Assembly: GCA_038203875.1 (NCBI GenBank)
Contig: JBBRDN010000091.1
Span: forward strand, 1 to 15,550
Length of the DNA: 15,550 nt
DNA from: CANJSG01 sp038203875
Lineage (GTDB): Bacteria; Verrucomicrobiota; Verrucomicrobiia; Limisphaerales; CANJSG01
Direction of reading: 5' to 3'
In this document: positions 1 through 7,256 of the stretch, piece by piece
Layout of the letters: every line of letters starts with the position of its first letter
Numbering within the stretch: the first letter of the stretch is position 1
Made by a program: the position numbers and the translations under genes
The notes under the pieces: model-generated
Told to the model about the DNA's origin: nothing
Seen by the model: only the letters and a program-made list of their open reading frames with translations
Database searches by the model: none

Positions 1-348
1 CAGCATGGCGGCGACGGAGCCCTTCGTATCACACGCGCCGCGGCCGTGGATGCGTCGATCCTTGAGCACCGGCTTCAACTGCGAACCGGACGCGCCCACC
101 GTGTCCATGTGCGGCGCGAGGACGATGCGGCGACGAATCCGGCCGCGCGGGGCCAGGCGGATGATCACGTTGTCGCGATCGGGGAGCACCCGGCTGAGCT
201 GCACGTCCAAGCCGGCATTCGCCGCGGTGCGGACGAGGAACTCGGCGACGAGTCGTTCGCCTGCCAATGTGCTGCCCGGTTCGACGAACGCCGGATTCGC
301 GCTCGGCAGGGCGATCAGTTCGGAGAGGAGTTTGACGAGGTCGGTCAT
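1..348 (-). CDS. M20-family metallopeptidase, N-terminal part (truncated by window edge)
   Basis: About 116 N-terminal residues are visible, starting MTDLVKLLSELIALPSANPA; the rest lies beyond the left edge. Near residue 80 is APHMDTVG, which matches the HxD metal-binding motif of M20 zinc amidohydrolases, where the His binds zinc and the Asp is catalytic. It is followed by GRGACDTKG, matching the (G)RGxxDxKG motif that carries the bridging metal-ligand Asp. Family members (ArgE, DapE, carboxypeptidase G2, aminoacylase-1 types) hydrolyse amide bonds of N-acyl amino acids or small peptides in the cytoplasm. Which substrate applies cannot be told from this half. The ATG at 348 is chosen because the family motif LLxELIxLPSxNP begins right after it. 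The frame stays open upstream to a stop at 565, and that extension does not look like M20 sequence. The family call is firm and the subfamily unknown. Confidence 0.9.
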   Translation of the reverse strand, partial: MTDLVKLLSELIALPSANPAFVEPGSTLAGERLVAEFLVRTAANAGLDVQLSRVLPDRDNVIIRLAPRGRIRRRIVLAPHMDTVGASGSQLKPVLKDRRIHGRGACDTKGSVAAML

Positions 349-414
349 GCGGCGCGCAGGCAGACATTGCGGGGCGCCCGTTGCGGACGGAAGCAAAGTT
401 TGGGTAGAAGCGTC

Positions 415-480
415 CTGCTTCCGGAACCATTCGACAAACAGCCGGATACCTTCCTCGATCCCGACCTTCGGATCATGGCC
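415..480 (-). pseudogene. possible C-terminal remnant of an NAD-dependent sugar-nucleotide epimerase
   Basis: Between the M20 gene and tex, the minus strand reads GHDPKVGIEEGIRLFVEWFR. The pattern P-x(2)-G-(I/L)-E-E-G-I-x(2)-F-V-x-W-(F/Y) is how many UDP-glucuronate 4-epimerase-type short-chain dehydrogenases end. No Rossmann-fold part is present: tex begins within 100 bases upstream, and the codons in between look unrelated. The stretch has no stop of its own and reads in frame into the M20 gene. It may be all that is left of a deleted epimerase gene. It could also be chance or an odd N-terminal extension. The match rests on about 20 residues. Confidence 0.4.
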
Positions 481-564
481 GGGGTGCTTCCTTGACTTGG
501 TGGTGACCGCGTTGGTCAAGGGCACGCGACGGCTCGAGCAAACCGGCGACTTGCCACTATTCGG

Positions 565-2895
565 CTACTTCTTCTTGAGCGACGTATCGAAGGCGTCGGC
601 CAGTGACCCGAGCCCGCCGCCGTCAAGGCTTCCTCCTCCATTTCCGCCGCGGTTCGGATTGAAGGAAGGTCGTGCCGGGAAGGCTCCGGGTTTGCCGGCG
701 GGCGGACGCGGTGCGGCCGGGGAGCTGCGCTGTTCCTTGGCCGCGCCGATCTCCGGATTAGCCTTCATCGAAAGCGCGATGCGCTTCCGGGGCAGGTCCA
801 CTTCGGTCACGGTGACCATGACCTTCTGGGAGACCTTCACGACTTCGGAGGCGTCCTTGATGAATCTGTCAGCGAGCTGGCTGACGTGGACCAAGCCGTC
901 CTGATGCACGCCAATGTCCACGAACGCGCCGAACGCCGTCACGTTGGTCACGATGCCGGGCAGCTTCATGCCGGGCTTCAGGTCCTCCATCTTGTCCACG
1001 CCGTCCTTGAAGCTGAAGACCTCGAACTTCTCGCGCGGATCGCGGCCGGGCTTGGCCAGCTCCTGCACGATGTCCTGAAGTGTGGGCAGGCCGACGCCGT
1101 CGCTGACGTATTTTTCCAGCTTCAGCTTCTGGCGTGCGCCGGCGTCCTTGAGCAGGTCGGTCACGGTGCAGCCAAGGTCGCGGGCCATTGTGTCGAGCAA
1201 CGCGTAGCGCTCCGGATGGACCGCGCTGGCGTCGAGCGGATGGCTGCCATCGCGGATGCGAAGAAACCCTGCGGCCTGCTCGAAGGCCTTGGGTCCAAGC
1301 CGGGCGACCTTGAGCAGTTCATTGCGCGACTTGAACGGGCCGTGCTCGTTGCGGTGCGCGACGATGTTGGCGGCGAGCGATGGGCCGAGGCCGGACACGT
1401 AGCTGAGAAGCTGCTTGCTGGCGGTGTTCAGCTCCACGCCCACGCCGTTCACACAGGAGACGACCACGTCATCGAGACTGCGCTTGAGGGCGTTTTGATC
1501 CACGTCGTGCTGATACTGGCCGACGCCGATACTCTTGGGATCGAGCTTCACCAGCTCGGCCAAGGGATCCATCAAACGCCGCCCGATGCTGACGGAGCCG
1601 CGCACGGTGACGTCCTGGGTGGGAAACTCTTCGCGAGCCGCTTCGCTGGCGGAGTAGATGGACGCGCCGCTTTCGTTGACCATGACGACGGTGATCGAGG
1701 ACGGCAGCTTCAGCAGCTTGATGAAGGCCTCGGTCTCACGGCCGGCTGTGCCGTTGCCGATCGCAATGGCTTCGATCTGGAACTTCTTGATGAAGGCCAG
1801 CACGGTCTCGGCCGCTTCGCGCACTTGGGAAGCTCCCGCCGCAGTCGGATAAATGACGTCGTGGTGGAGCAGCTTCCCTTGGCGATCGAGGCACACGACC
1901 TTGCAACCCGTGCGGAAGCCGGGATCGATGGCCAACACGTTCTTCTGGCCCAGCGCCGGAGCTAGCAGCAGCTCGCGCAGGTTTTCGGCGAAGACGCGGA
2001 TCGCCTCGGTGTCGGCTTTCTTCTTCGAGTCGATCCGGATCTCGCCCTCGATGGCGAAACCGAGCAGCCGCTTGAAGCAATCCTGCGCCGCCAAGCGGAC
2101 CTGTTCGCCGGCTGGTTTGCCCGGGGCTTTGACGAAGAGTTCTTCCAGCGTGATGACGGCGTCGCTCTCCGGCGGCGTGATGCGGACGAGCAGGAAGCTT
2201 TCGGTCTCGCCGCGGCGTATCGCCAACATGCGATGGCTGGGAATGGTTTTCACCGGCTCGGTCCAGTCGAAGTAGTCCTTGAACTTCGCGCCCTCGGCCT
2301 CCTTTCCGGTGAGCACCTTGGAACGAACGGTCGCCTCGCTCCAGTAGAGCTGGCGGAGCTTCGCACGGGCCACGGCGTCGTCGTTGATCCACTCGGCGAT
2401 GATGTCACGCGCGCCGAAGAGTGCGGCGGTAGGATCGACAACCAGCTTCTCCGGATTGACGAAGGCGGCGGCCTCCTTGAGCGGATCGACGGTTTCCTGT
2501 TGTTCGAAGAGCAGCTTGGCCAGCGGCTCAAGGCCGGCTTCCTTGGCGATGGTCGCGCGGGTGCGGCGCTTAGGGCGATACGGGGCGTAGAGATCCTCCA
2601 GTGCGGTCAACGTCTCGGCCGAAGCGATGGCCTTCTTCAGGTCGTCGGAGAGGAGATTGCGTTCCTCCAGCGACTTCACGATCGAGGTGCGGCGCTCGTC
2701 CAACTCGGCGAGCTGGAGCATCCGGTCGCGGATGGCGGTGATGGCCACCTCGTCGAGCGTGCCGGTCACTTCCTTGCGGTAGCGGGCGATGAACGGGACG
2801 GTGGCGCCCTCGGCGATGAGCTTGGCGGTGGCGGCGACCTGGCGGGGCTGGACCTTCAGCTCGGAGGCGATCTTCGCGACATGGGATTCGTTCAT
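565..2895 (-). CDS. tex: Tex, S1-domain transcription accessory protein
   Basis: This is a 776-residue protein starting MNESHVAKIASELKVQPRQV, close to the usual Tex length (773 in E. coli). The N-terminal helical Tex region includes VPFIARYRKEVTG and LEDLYAPYRPKRRTRATIA. A YqgF/RNase H-like domain follows, with VLAIDPGFRTG and Asp at 324. Helix-hairpin-helix repeats come next (VSGLGPSLAANIVAHR, VARLGPKAFEQAAGFLRI). An S1 RNA-binding domain spans about residues 639-713. The last 63 residues are a Pro/Gly-rich tail ending in KKK. Tex binds nucleic acid in the cytoplasm and is linked to transcription and RNA handling; its exact biochemical job is not settled. The frame extends 37 codons upstream to 3006, but that extension has no Tex-like sequence, so the ATG at 2895 is preferred. 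No strong Shine-Dalgarno is seen. It is divergent from the lipoprotein gene. Confidence 0.97.
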   Translation of the reverse strand: MNESHVAKIASELKVQPRQVAATAKLIAEGATVPFIARYRKEVTGTLDEVAITAIRDRMLQLAELDERRTSIVKSLEERNLLSDDLKKAIASAETLTALEDLYAPYRPKRRTRATIAKEAGLEPLAKLLFEQQETVDPLKEAAAFVNPEKLVVDPTAALFGARDIIAEWINDDAVARAKLRQLYWSEATVRSKVLTGKEAEGAKFKDYFDWTEPVKTIPSHRMLAIRRGETESFLLVRITPPESDAVITLEELFVKAPGKPAGEQVRLAAQDCFKRLLGFAIEGEIRIDSKKKADTEAIRVFAENLRELLLAPALGQKNVLAIDPGFRTGCKVVCLDRQGKLLHHDVIYPTAAGASQVREAAETVLAFIKKFQIEAIAIGNGTAGRETEAFIKLLKLPSSITVVMVNESGASIYSASEAAREEFPTQDVTVRGSVSIGRRLMDPLAELVKLDPKSIGVGQYQHDVDQNALKRSLDDVVVSCVNGVGVELNTASKQLLSYVSGLGPSLAANIVAHRNEHGPFKSRNELLKVARLGPKAFEQAAGFLRIRDGSHPLDASAVHPERYALLDTMARDLGCTVTDLLKDAGARQKLKLEKYVSDGVGLPTLQDIVQELAKPGRDPREKFEVFSFKDGVDKMEDLKPGMKLPGIVTNVTAFGAFVDIGVHQDGLVHVSQLADRFIKDASEVVKVSQKVMVTVTEVDLPRKRIALSMKANPEIGAAKEQRSSPAAPRPPAGKPGAFPARPSFNPNRGGNGGGSLDGGGLGSLADAFDTSLKKK

Positions 2896-3026
2896 GAAAC
2901 TGGAACGGCGTGAATGCCTCTGAAGCCACTGCGACGCAATCCGAAACAAGGCCCCGGCGCGTGGCTCAATCACGATCGCGCCGAGTTTGTTCTTTTGCCT
3001 GAGCAAGCGGCTGGCAGGTTTTCCCC
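2896..3026. promoter_or_regulatory. divergent intergenic region between tex and the lipoprotein gene
   Basis: These 131 bases separate two divergently transcribed genes, so they must hold promoters for both. I could not pick out a convincing -35/-10 pair on either strand. Neither gene has a clear Shine-Dalgarno sequence. Confidence 0.5.
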
Positions 3027-5486
3027 ATGGCCCATCGCGCGACCGTCGGCGTTTGTCTGCTGCTTCTGTTGGTGGCGGGCTGTGTTTGCCGGCTTCCTGA
3101 ACCGGCCGTCAGCGCGGGTTCTCCGGCTGTCGAGCGCCAGTTGACCGTGGCGGGCACGAATGCCCTCGAGCTGTCCCGCGCGTTGTCCGGATCGACGGGC
3201 AAGGAACGCGTGGCCATGCAGTTCCTCGTGGAGCACATGCCGGAGAAGGACGTGCGCGAGTTGTCGGCGGCTTTCCTGTTGGAGAACGTCCGGCTCGCCC
3301 GAGAGGCCGTGGCGTCGGCGCCGTGGGGAGCGGCCATTCCCGCGGACATCTACCTGAACGACGTGCTGCCGTATGCTTCGTTGACCGAGGCGCGTGAACC
3401 GTGGCGCGCCAAACTTCGGGAGATTTCCTTGCCGTTGATCGCCGACTGCCGGACCCCGGGCGAGGCGGCGCAGCGGTTGAACGAGAAACTCTTCAAGCTG
3501 CTCAAGGTTCGTTATTCGACCGGTCGGAAGCGCCCCGATCAGGCGCCGTCGGAAACGATGGCGTCGGGCGTCGCCACCTGCACCGGGCTTTCGATCCTTC
3601 TCGTGGACGCCTGCCGATCGGTGGGTGTGCCGGCCCGGGTAGTCGGCACTCCCATGTGGTCCAACATGCGTGGCAACCACACGTGGGTCGAAGTCTGGGA
3701 CGATGGATGGCAGTTCACCGGAGCGGCGGAAGCGGACAAGAACGGGCTGAACCGCGGTTGGTTCGTCCACGACGCGTCTGAGGCGCGGGCGGATGTGCCG
3801 CGGCATGCGATATACGCGACCAGCTTCCGCAAATCGGAGGTCGGTTTCCCCATGGTGTGGGCCCCGGATGTGACTTGGGTCGGCGCCGTCAATGTGACCG
3901 AACACTACGCCGCGAAGCCCAAAGCCGCGGCCGACGCCCGGCCTCGTCTGCTGGTCAAAGTCCTCGATGCTCCGGCCGGTCGCCGGGTGGCCGTGCCGAT
4001 CACGGTCACCGAGCTCAACAACACCGCCGCCGGGCAGTCCGAAACCAGCCGCGGCGAGGCGGCCGACCTCAACGACTTCGCCGCGTTTCCAGTTTTGGCC
4101 GGTGGACGTTATCGCGTTGAACTCAAAACCGAAGGCCGCCCGGTCAAGCGGGAGATCACTTTCGGGACCAATGCCTCCGAGTTGGTGACGCTGACCCTGA
4201 CGGACCAGCCGGTGATCGTGCAGCCCTCGATGGTCTGCTACATCCCGCAGAAGATTCAGCGCCCTTTGAGCGCCGGCGATGCCTGGGGGCTCAAGTCGGC
4301 TTTGAACGACTATTTCAGGTCGGCGCCCGATGCGAGGGGGGCGTTCCAGTTTGAACAACGGTTCAACAGCCTCCTCCGGGACAATGAGCCCGCAGTGCGC
4401 CGCATCGCATGGGAGACCTATCTGGCGTTGCCGGCGCATCAGGCGGCCAGGGCCGACTTCGACGCCTCGCGGGTCGGCTCGGGAAAGCATGTCAGTCCGT
4501 ATGTTGTGAAGACGGTGGGGACGCGGCCGACGAACGGCTGGGCGCTGTTCATCGCCATGCACGGCGGGGGCGGCGCGCCTCCGGAGGTCAACGACAGCCA
4601 GTGGAAGATCATGCAGCGCTACTACAAGGATCATCCCGAGGCCGGCGGCTACCTCTACCTCGCGTTGCGGGCGCCGAACGACACATGGAACGGGTTTTAT
4701 GACCGCTACGTCTATCCGCTCGTCGACCGGCTGGTGGACAACTTCTTCCTCTTTGGCGACGTCGATCCGAACAAGGTGTTCATCATGGGCTACTCCCATG
4801 GCGGATACGGCGCCTACGCCATCGGGCCGAAGATGCCCGATCATTTTGCGGCTATTCACGCATCGGCCGCCGCCGCTACCCAGGGCGAGACCACGCCGGT
4901 CACGTTGAGGAACACCGTGTTCAGCGCAATGGTCGGCGAGAAGGACACGATGTATGGGCGGCTCACACGCAACCGGAGCTTTGCGGAAGAGGTGGAGAAA
5001 CTGCGCGGCAAACGGACCGACATCTACCCGGTCACGATCGACATCAAGGAGGGCTTCGGCCACGGCGGATTGCCGGACCGCGATCTGATTCCCCAGCTGT
5101 ATCCCGCCGTCAGGAACCCCGTGCCGCGCGAACTCTCGTGGCTCATGACCGACGACGTCGTCCAGGACTTCTACTGGTTGCAGGTGCCGAAGCCCGGGAA
5201 GAAGCAGGAGATCCTGGCCAGCTGCCGGGACAACCGTTTCGTCATCACGGCGAACAGCGACGTGGCCTCGGCGACGGTGTTTTTCGATTCCCGTCTCGTC
5301 GATTTCAGCCAGCCGATCCAGATCGAGCTGAACGGCGCGACCACCACCCGGAACTATGCGCCCGACCTAGGGACGCTTTGCCGGACGCTTCTCGATCGCG
5401 GCGACGCGGAGCTCGCCTTCACATCGAGTTTTGTCGTCGTGAAGGATCCTGAATCCGGGCGTCTTTCCGTCTCGGCTGGCCGTTGA
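3027..5486 (+). CDS. lipoprotein with transglutaminase-like and alpha/beta-hydrolase domains
   Basis: This 819-residue exported protein begins with a lipoprotein signal whose lipobox is VAGC (Cys19); residue +2 is Val, so outer-membrane sorting is possible. A transglutaminase-like/papain-fold core follows, with candidate nucleophile Cys185 (GVATCTGLSILLVDACRSVG) and His218 in GNHTWVEVW. The usual third residue is not obvious, because the typical W-x(3)-D is replaced by WQFTGAAE. Residues about 290-395 look like a beta-rich linker domain. From about 500 there is an alpha/beta-hydrolase: LFIAMHGGGG (oxyanion region), GYSHGG with Ser590, likely acid Asp640 in VGEKD, and His679 in GFGHGG. A beta-rich C-terminal part follows. 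Such proteins cleave amide or ester bonds, but the substrate is unknown. The start is fixed by the signal sequence. The next gene is 19 bases downstream, so they probably share a transcript. Confidence 0.85.
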   Translation: MAHRATVGVCLLLLLVAGCVCRLPEPAVSAGSPAVERQLTVAGTNALELSRALSGSTGKERVAMQFLVEHMPEKDVRELSAAFLLENVRLAREAVASAPWGAAIPADIYLNDVLPYASLTEAREPWRAKLREISLPLIADCRTPGEAAQRLNEKLFKLLKVRYSTGRKRPDQAPSETMASGVATCTGLSILLVDACRSVGVPARVVGTPMWSNMRGNHTWVEVWDDGWQFTGAAEADKNGLNRGWFVHDASEARADVPRHAIYATSFRKSEVGFPMVWAPDVTWVGAVNVTEHYAAKPKAAADARPRLLVKVLDAPAGRRVAVPITVTELNNTAAGQSETSRGEAADLNDFAAFPVLAGGRYRVELKTEGRPVKREITFGTNASELVTLTLTDQPVIVQPSMVCYIPQKIQRPLSAGDAWGLKSALNDYFRSAPDARGAFQFEQRFNSLLRDNEPAVRRIAWETYLALPAHQAARADFDASRVGSGKHVSPYVVKTVGTRPTNGWALFIAMHGGGGAPPEVNDSQWKIMQRYYKDHPEAGGYLYLALRAPNDTWNGFYDRYVYPLVDRLVDNFFLFGDVDPNKVFIMGYSHGGYGAYAIGPKMPDHFAAIHASAAAATQGETTPVTLRNTVFSAMVGEKDTMYGRLTRNRSFAEEVEKLRGKRTDIYPVTIDIKEGFGHGGLPDRDLIPQLYPAVRNPVPRELSWLMTDDVVQDFYWLQVPKPGKKQEILASCRDNRFVITANSDVASATVFFDSRLVDFSQPIQIELNGATTTRNYAPDLGTLCRTLLDRGDAELAFTSSFVVVKDPESGRLSVSAGR

Positions 5487-5505
5487 GATTTCTCTCGAAC
5501 ATCAA

Positions 5506-6402
5506 ATGAAACTGACGCTGACGCTTCTTTCCCTCCTCGTGACCGGCTTGGCCGGCATCGCCGCCGAACGAGACTGGTCCTTTCCGTGCTCGACCAACGA
5601 GATCGCCCGCTACACCGCGCACCGGGTTTCGGGCCCGATCAAGATCGACGGCAAGCTGGACGAGGCGTCGTGGAAGACCGCGCCGAAGTCGCCGCGTTTC
5701 GTCGACATCATTTCGGGAAAGGCGGCGCTGCATGACACCTTCGCCACTGTCATGTGGGACGACGATAACCTCTACATCGGCTACCAGCTGCAGGAGCCGC
5801 ACTTGAAGGCGAAATACACCAACCAGAACGATCCGATATACTACGACAACGACGTCGAACTCTTCATCGCCGGCCGCGACAGCTACTACGAGTTGGAACT
5901 GAACGGCTACAACACCGCCTACGAGGTCTTCTTCATCTGGAACGACGCCTACGACAAGGCGGGTTTCTCCAAGGCACCTGAGTTTCCCAAGTCCGACTGG
6001 GTTGCGTTCAACGGTGTCGGCTTCACCAACCACATCCGTGGCGGCCGGCTCGGGAACTTCAAGTGGTCGTTCCCCGGAAAGAAGACGGCCGTGCACCTCG
6101 ATGGCACGGTGAACGACGACCGGGATGTTGACCGTGGTTGGACGGTGGAAGTCGCGCTGCCGTGGAGGGGCATGAAGTGGTTGGCCACGGACGGGCGCGC
6201 GCTGCCACCGAAGGAAGGCGACGTGTGGCGGATGGATTTCTCCCGCTTCAACACCTACAAGGCGCCCGCTCCGGCGGAGGATTCCGGCGGCTGGGTGTGG
6301 ACCCGGCATGGCGTGTGGGATTCGCACATCCCGGAATGCTTCGCCTACGTCCAGTTCACCACGAACAGCGTCGGCACCGCCGCCAAGCCGACCGCCAAGT
6401 AG
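5506..6402 (+). CDS. secreted CBM9-like carbohydrate-binding domain protein
   Basis: This is a 298-residue protein with an N-terminal signal peptide (MKLTLTLLSLLVTGLAGIAA, cleavage likely near residue 20). The mature part resembles the family-9 carbohydrate-binding-like fold (CBM9_1). Visible hallmarks are IKIDGKLDEASWKTAP near the start, ATVMWDDDNLYIGYQL, a DNDVELFI strand followed by YYELELNGYNTAYEVFF, and a late GWTVEVALPW. Members bind sugars and often accompany glycoside hydrolases, but single-domain versions like this one have no assigned enzyme activity. Its closeness to the upstream lipoprotein suggests a shared envelope or extracellular role; that is inference. The first in-frame ATG is used because the signal peptide starts there. 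The C-terminal tail, rich in Ala, Lys and Thr, looks disordered. Confidence 0.85.
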   Translation: MKLTLTLLSLLVTGLAGIAAERDWSFPCSTNEIARYTAHRVSGPIKIDGKLDEASWKTAPKSPRFVDIISGKAALHDTFATVMWDDDNLYIGYQLQEPHLKAKYTNQNDPIYYDNDVELFIAGRDSYYELELNGYNTAYEVFFIWNDAYDKAGFSKAPEFPKSDWVAFNGVGFTNHIRGGRLGNFKWSFPGKKTAVHLDGTVNDDRDVDRGWTVEVALPWRGMKWLATDGRALPPKEGDVWRMDFSRFNTYKAPAPAEDSGGWVWTRHGVWDSHIPECFAYVQFTTNSVGTAAKPTAK

Positions 6403-6459
6403 ACGCAGAACCGGAGGCGGTCCTTGCGTGCAAGCGCCGCGACGCTCCATGCTTTCACG

Positions 6460-7242
6460 ATGTCTGCGACGCTGGTCGTCAACGAAATCTACCTGAGCTT
6501 GCAGGGCGAAAGCACCTTCGCCGGGCTTCCGTGCGTCTTCGTCCGCCTGACCGCCTGCAATCTCCGCTGCTCCTACTGCGACACGGCCTACGCCTTCACG
6601 CAGGGCTCGAAGATGACGGTCGAGGAGGTGAGGGCGAAGATCGACGCGTTGGCAAAACCTTACGGAATGACGAAGTCCGAGGGCCAAAGGCCAAAGGCGG
6701 CCGGCGATTCGGGCGTTGGCCTTCTGGCGTCGGCTTTGCCTTTGGTTGAGTTCACTGGTGGCGAGCCGTTGCTTCAGCCGAATGCGCTGCCGCTGATGAA
6801 GCAGCTTTGCGACGATGGCTTCACCGTGCTGGTCGAGACCAGTGGTGCCATCGACATCTCGAAGTGCGATCCGCGTGTCCGCCGCATCATGGATTTGAAA
6901 TGCCCGAGCAGCGGCGAGTCGGGCCGGATGCACTGGGCGAACATCGGCCACCTGCGAGCGACCGATGAGATCAAGTTCGTCATCGGCACCGAGCAGGACT
7001 ACGCGTGGGCCAAGGAACAGATCGCCGAGCACCATTTGGAACGCGTCTGCCCGCTGCTTTTCTCATGGGTGGCGCCGCTGCTGCCACATCAGCAGGACAA
7101 GTCGCTGAAGCCGTTTCCGACAGACCACACGCCGATCAGCCGGAAGGATCTCGTCGAACGCATCGTGGCCGACGCGTTGCCGGTGCGGTTCCAGCTCCAG
7201 ATGCACAAGTTTATCTGGCCGCCTGATCAAAAGGGGGTTTGA
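6460..7242 (+). CDS. queE: 7-carboxy-7-deazaguanine synthase (radical SAM)
   Basis: This 260-residue protein converts 6-carboxytetrahydropterin to 7-carboxy-7-deazaguanine on the way to preQ0 and queuosine. It starts MSATLVVNEIYLSLQGESTF, matching the QueE opening VNEIF-x-S-x-QGEG. The radical-SAM cluster ligands are Cys33, Cys37 and Cys40 (CNLRCSYC), followed by DT. The SAM-contact motif is EFTGGEPLLQ, and the C-terminal QMHKFIW matches the QxHKYxW ending. Between KIDALAKPYG and LPLVEFTGG lie about 25 extra residues encoded by an inverted repeat (see the repeat entry). The ATG at 6460 lacks a Shine-Dalgarno. An in-frame TTG at 6424 has GGAGG six bases upstream and would add 12 residues, so the true start is uncertain. 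Its stop overlaps a possible TTG start of the next gene. No queC or queD is in the window. Confidence 0.95.
   Translation: MSATLVVNEIYLSLQGESTFAGLPCVFVRLTACNLRCSYCDTAYAFTQGSKMTVEEVRAKIDALAKPYGMTKSEGQRPKAAGDSGVGLLASALPLVEFTGGEPLLQPNALPLMKQLCDDGFTVLVETSGAIDISKCDPRVRRIMDLKCPSSGESGRMHWANIGHLRATDEIKFVIGTEQDYAWAKEQIAEHHLERVCPLLFSWVAPLLPHQQDKSLKPFPTDHTPISRKDLVERIVADALPVRFQLQMHKFIWPPDQKGV
6684..6745. repeat. imperfect inverted repeat inserted in frame in queE
   Basis: The left arm at 6684-6698 reads CCAAAGGCCAAAGGC and the right arm at 6733-6745 reads GCTTTGCCTTTGG; they pair with one extra base and one slip. The segment lies where QueE proteins normally go straight from the helix after the cluster motif to the GGEP strand. 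It encodes a low-complexity stretch containing EGQRPKAAGDSG. Both the palindromic structure and the lack of protein conservation suggest an inserted repeat element. Confidence 0.6.
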
Positions 7243-7256
7243 AGGCACTTCCCCTG

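Noticed and set aside
5..904. Open frame of 299 codons on the plus strand across the M20 and tex ends
   Set aside because: It covers the coding strands of two real minus-strand genes, and no domain is visible.
886..1965. Open frame of 359 codons on the plus strand opposite tex
   Set aside because: It is antisense to conserved Tex domains, with His/Ala/Asp-rich composition typical of a shadow frame.
2896..3006. 37-codon N-terminal extension of tex
   Set aside because: The Tex family begins at the internal ATG, and the extension occupies the divergent promoter region.
2970..5063. Open frame of 697 codons on the minus strand opposite the lipoprotein gene
   Set aside because: It is a shadow of the plus-strand lipoprotein, which has a signal sequence and catalytic motifs; the antisense product matches nothing.
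5419..7035. Open frame of 538 codons on the minus strand opposite the CBM9-like gene and queE
   Set aside because: It spans two recognisable plus-strand genes and has no motif of its own.
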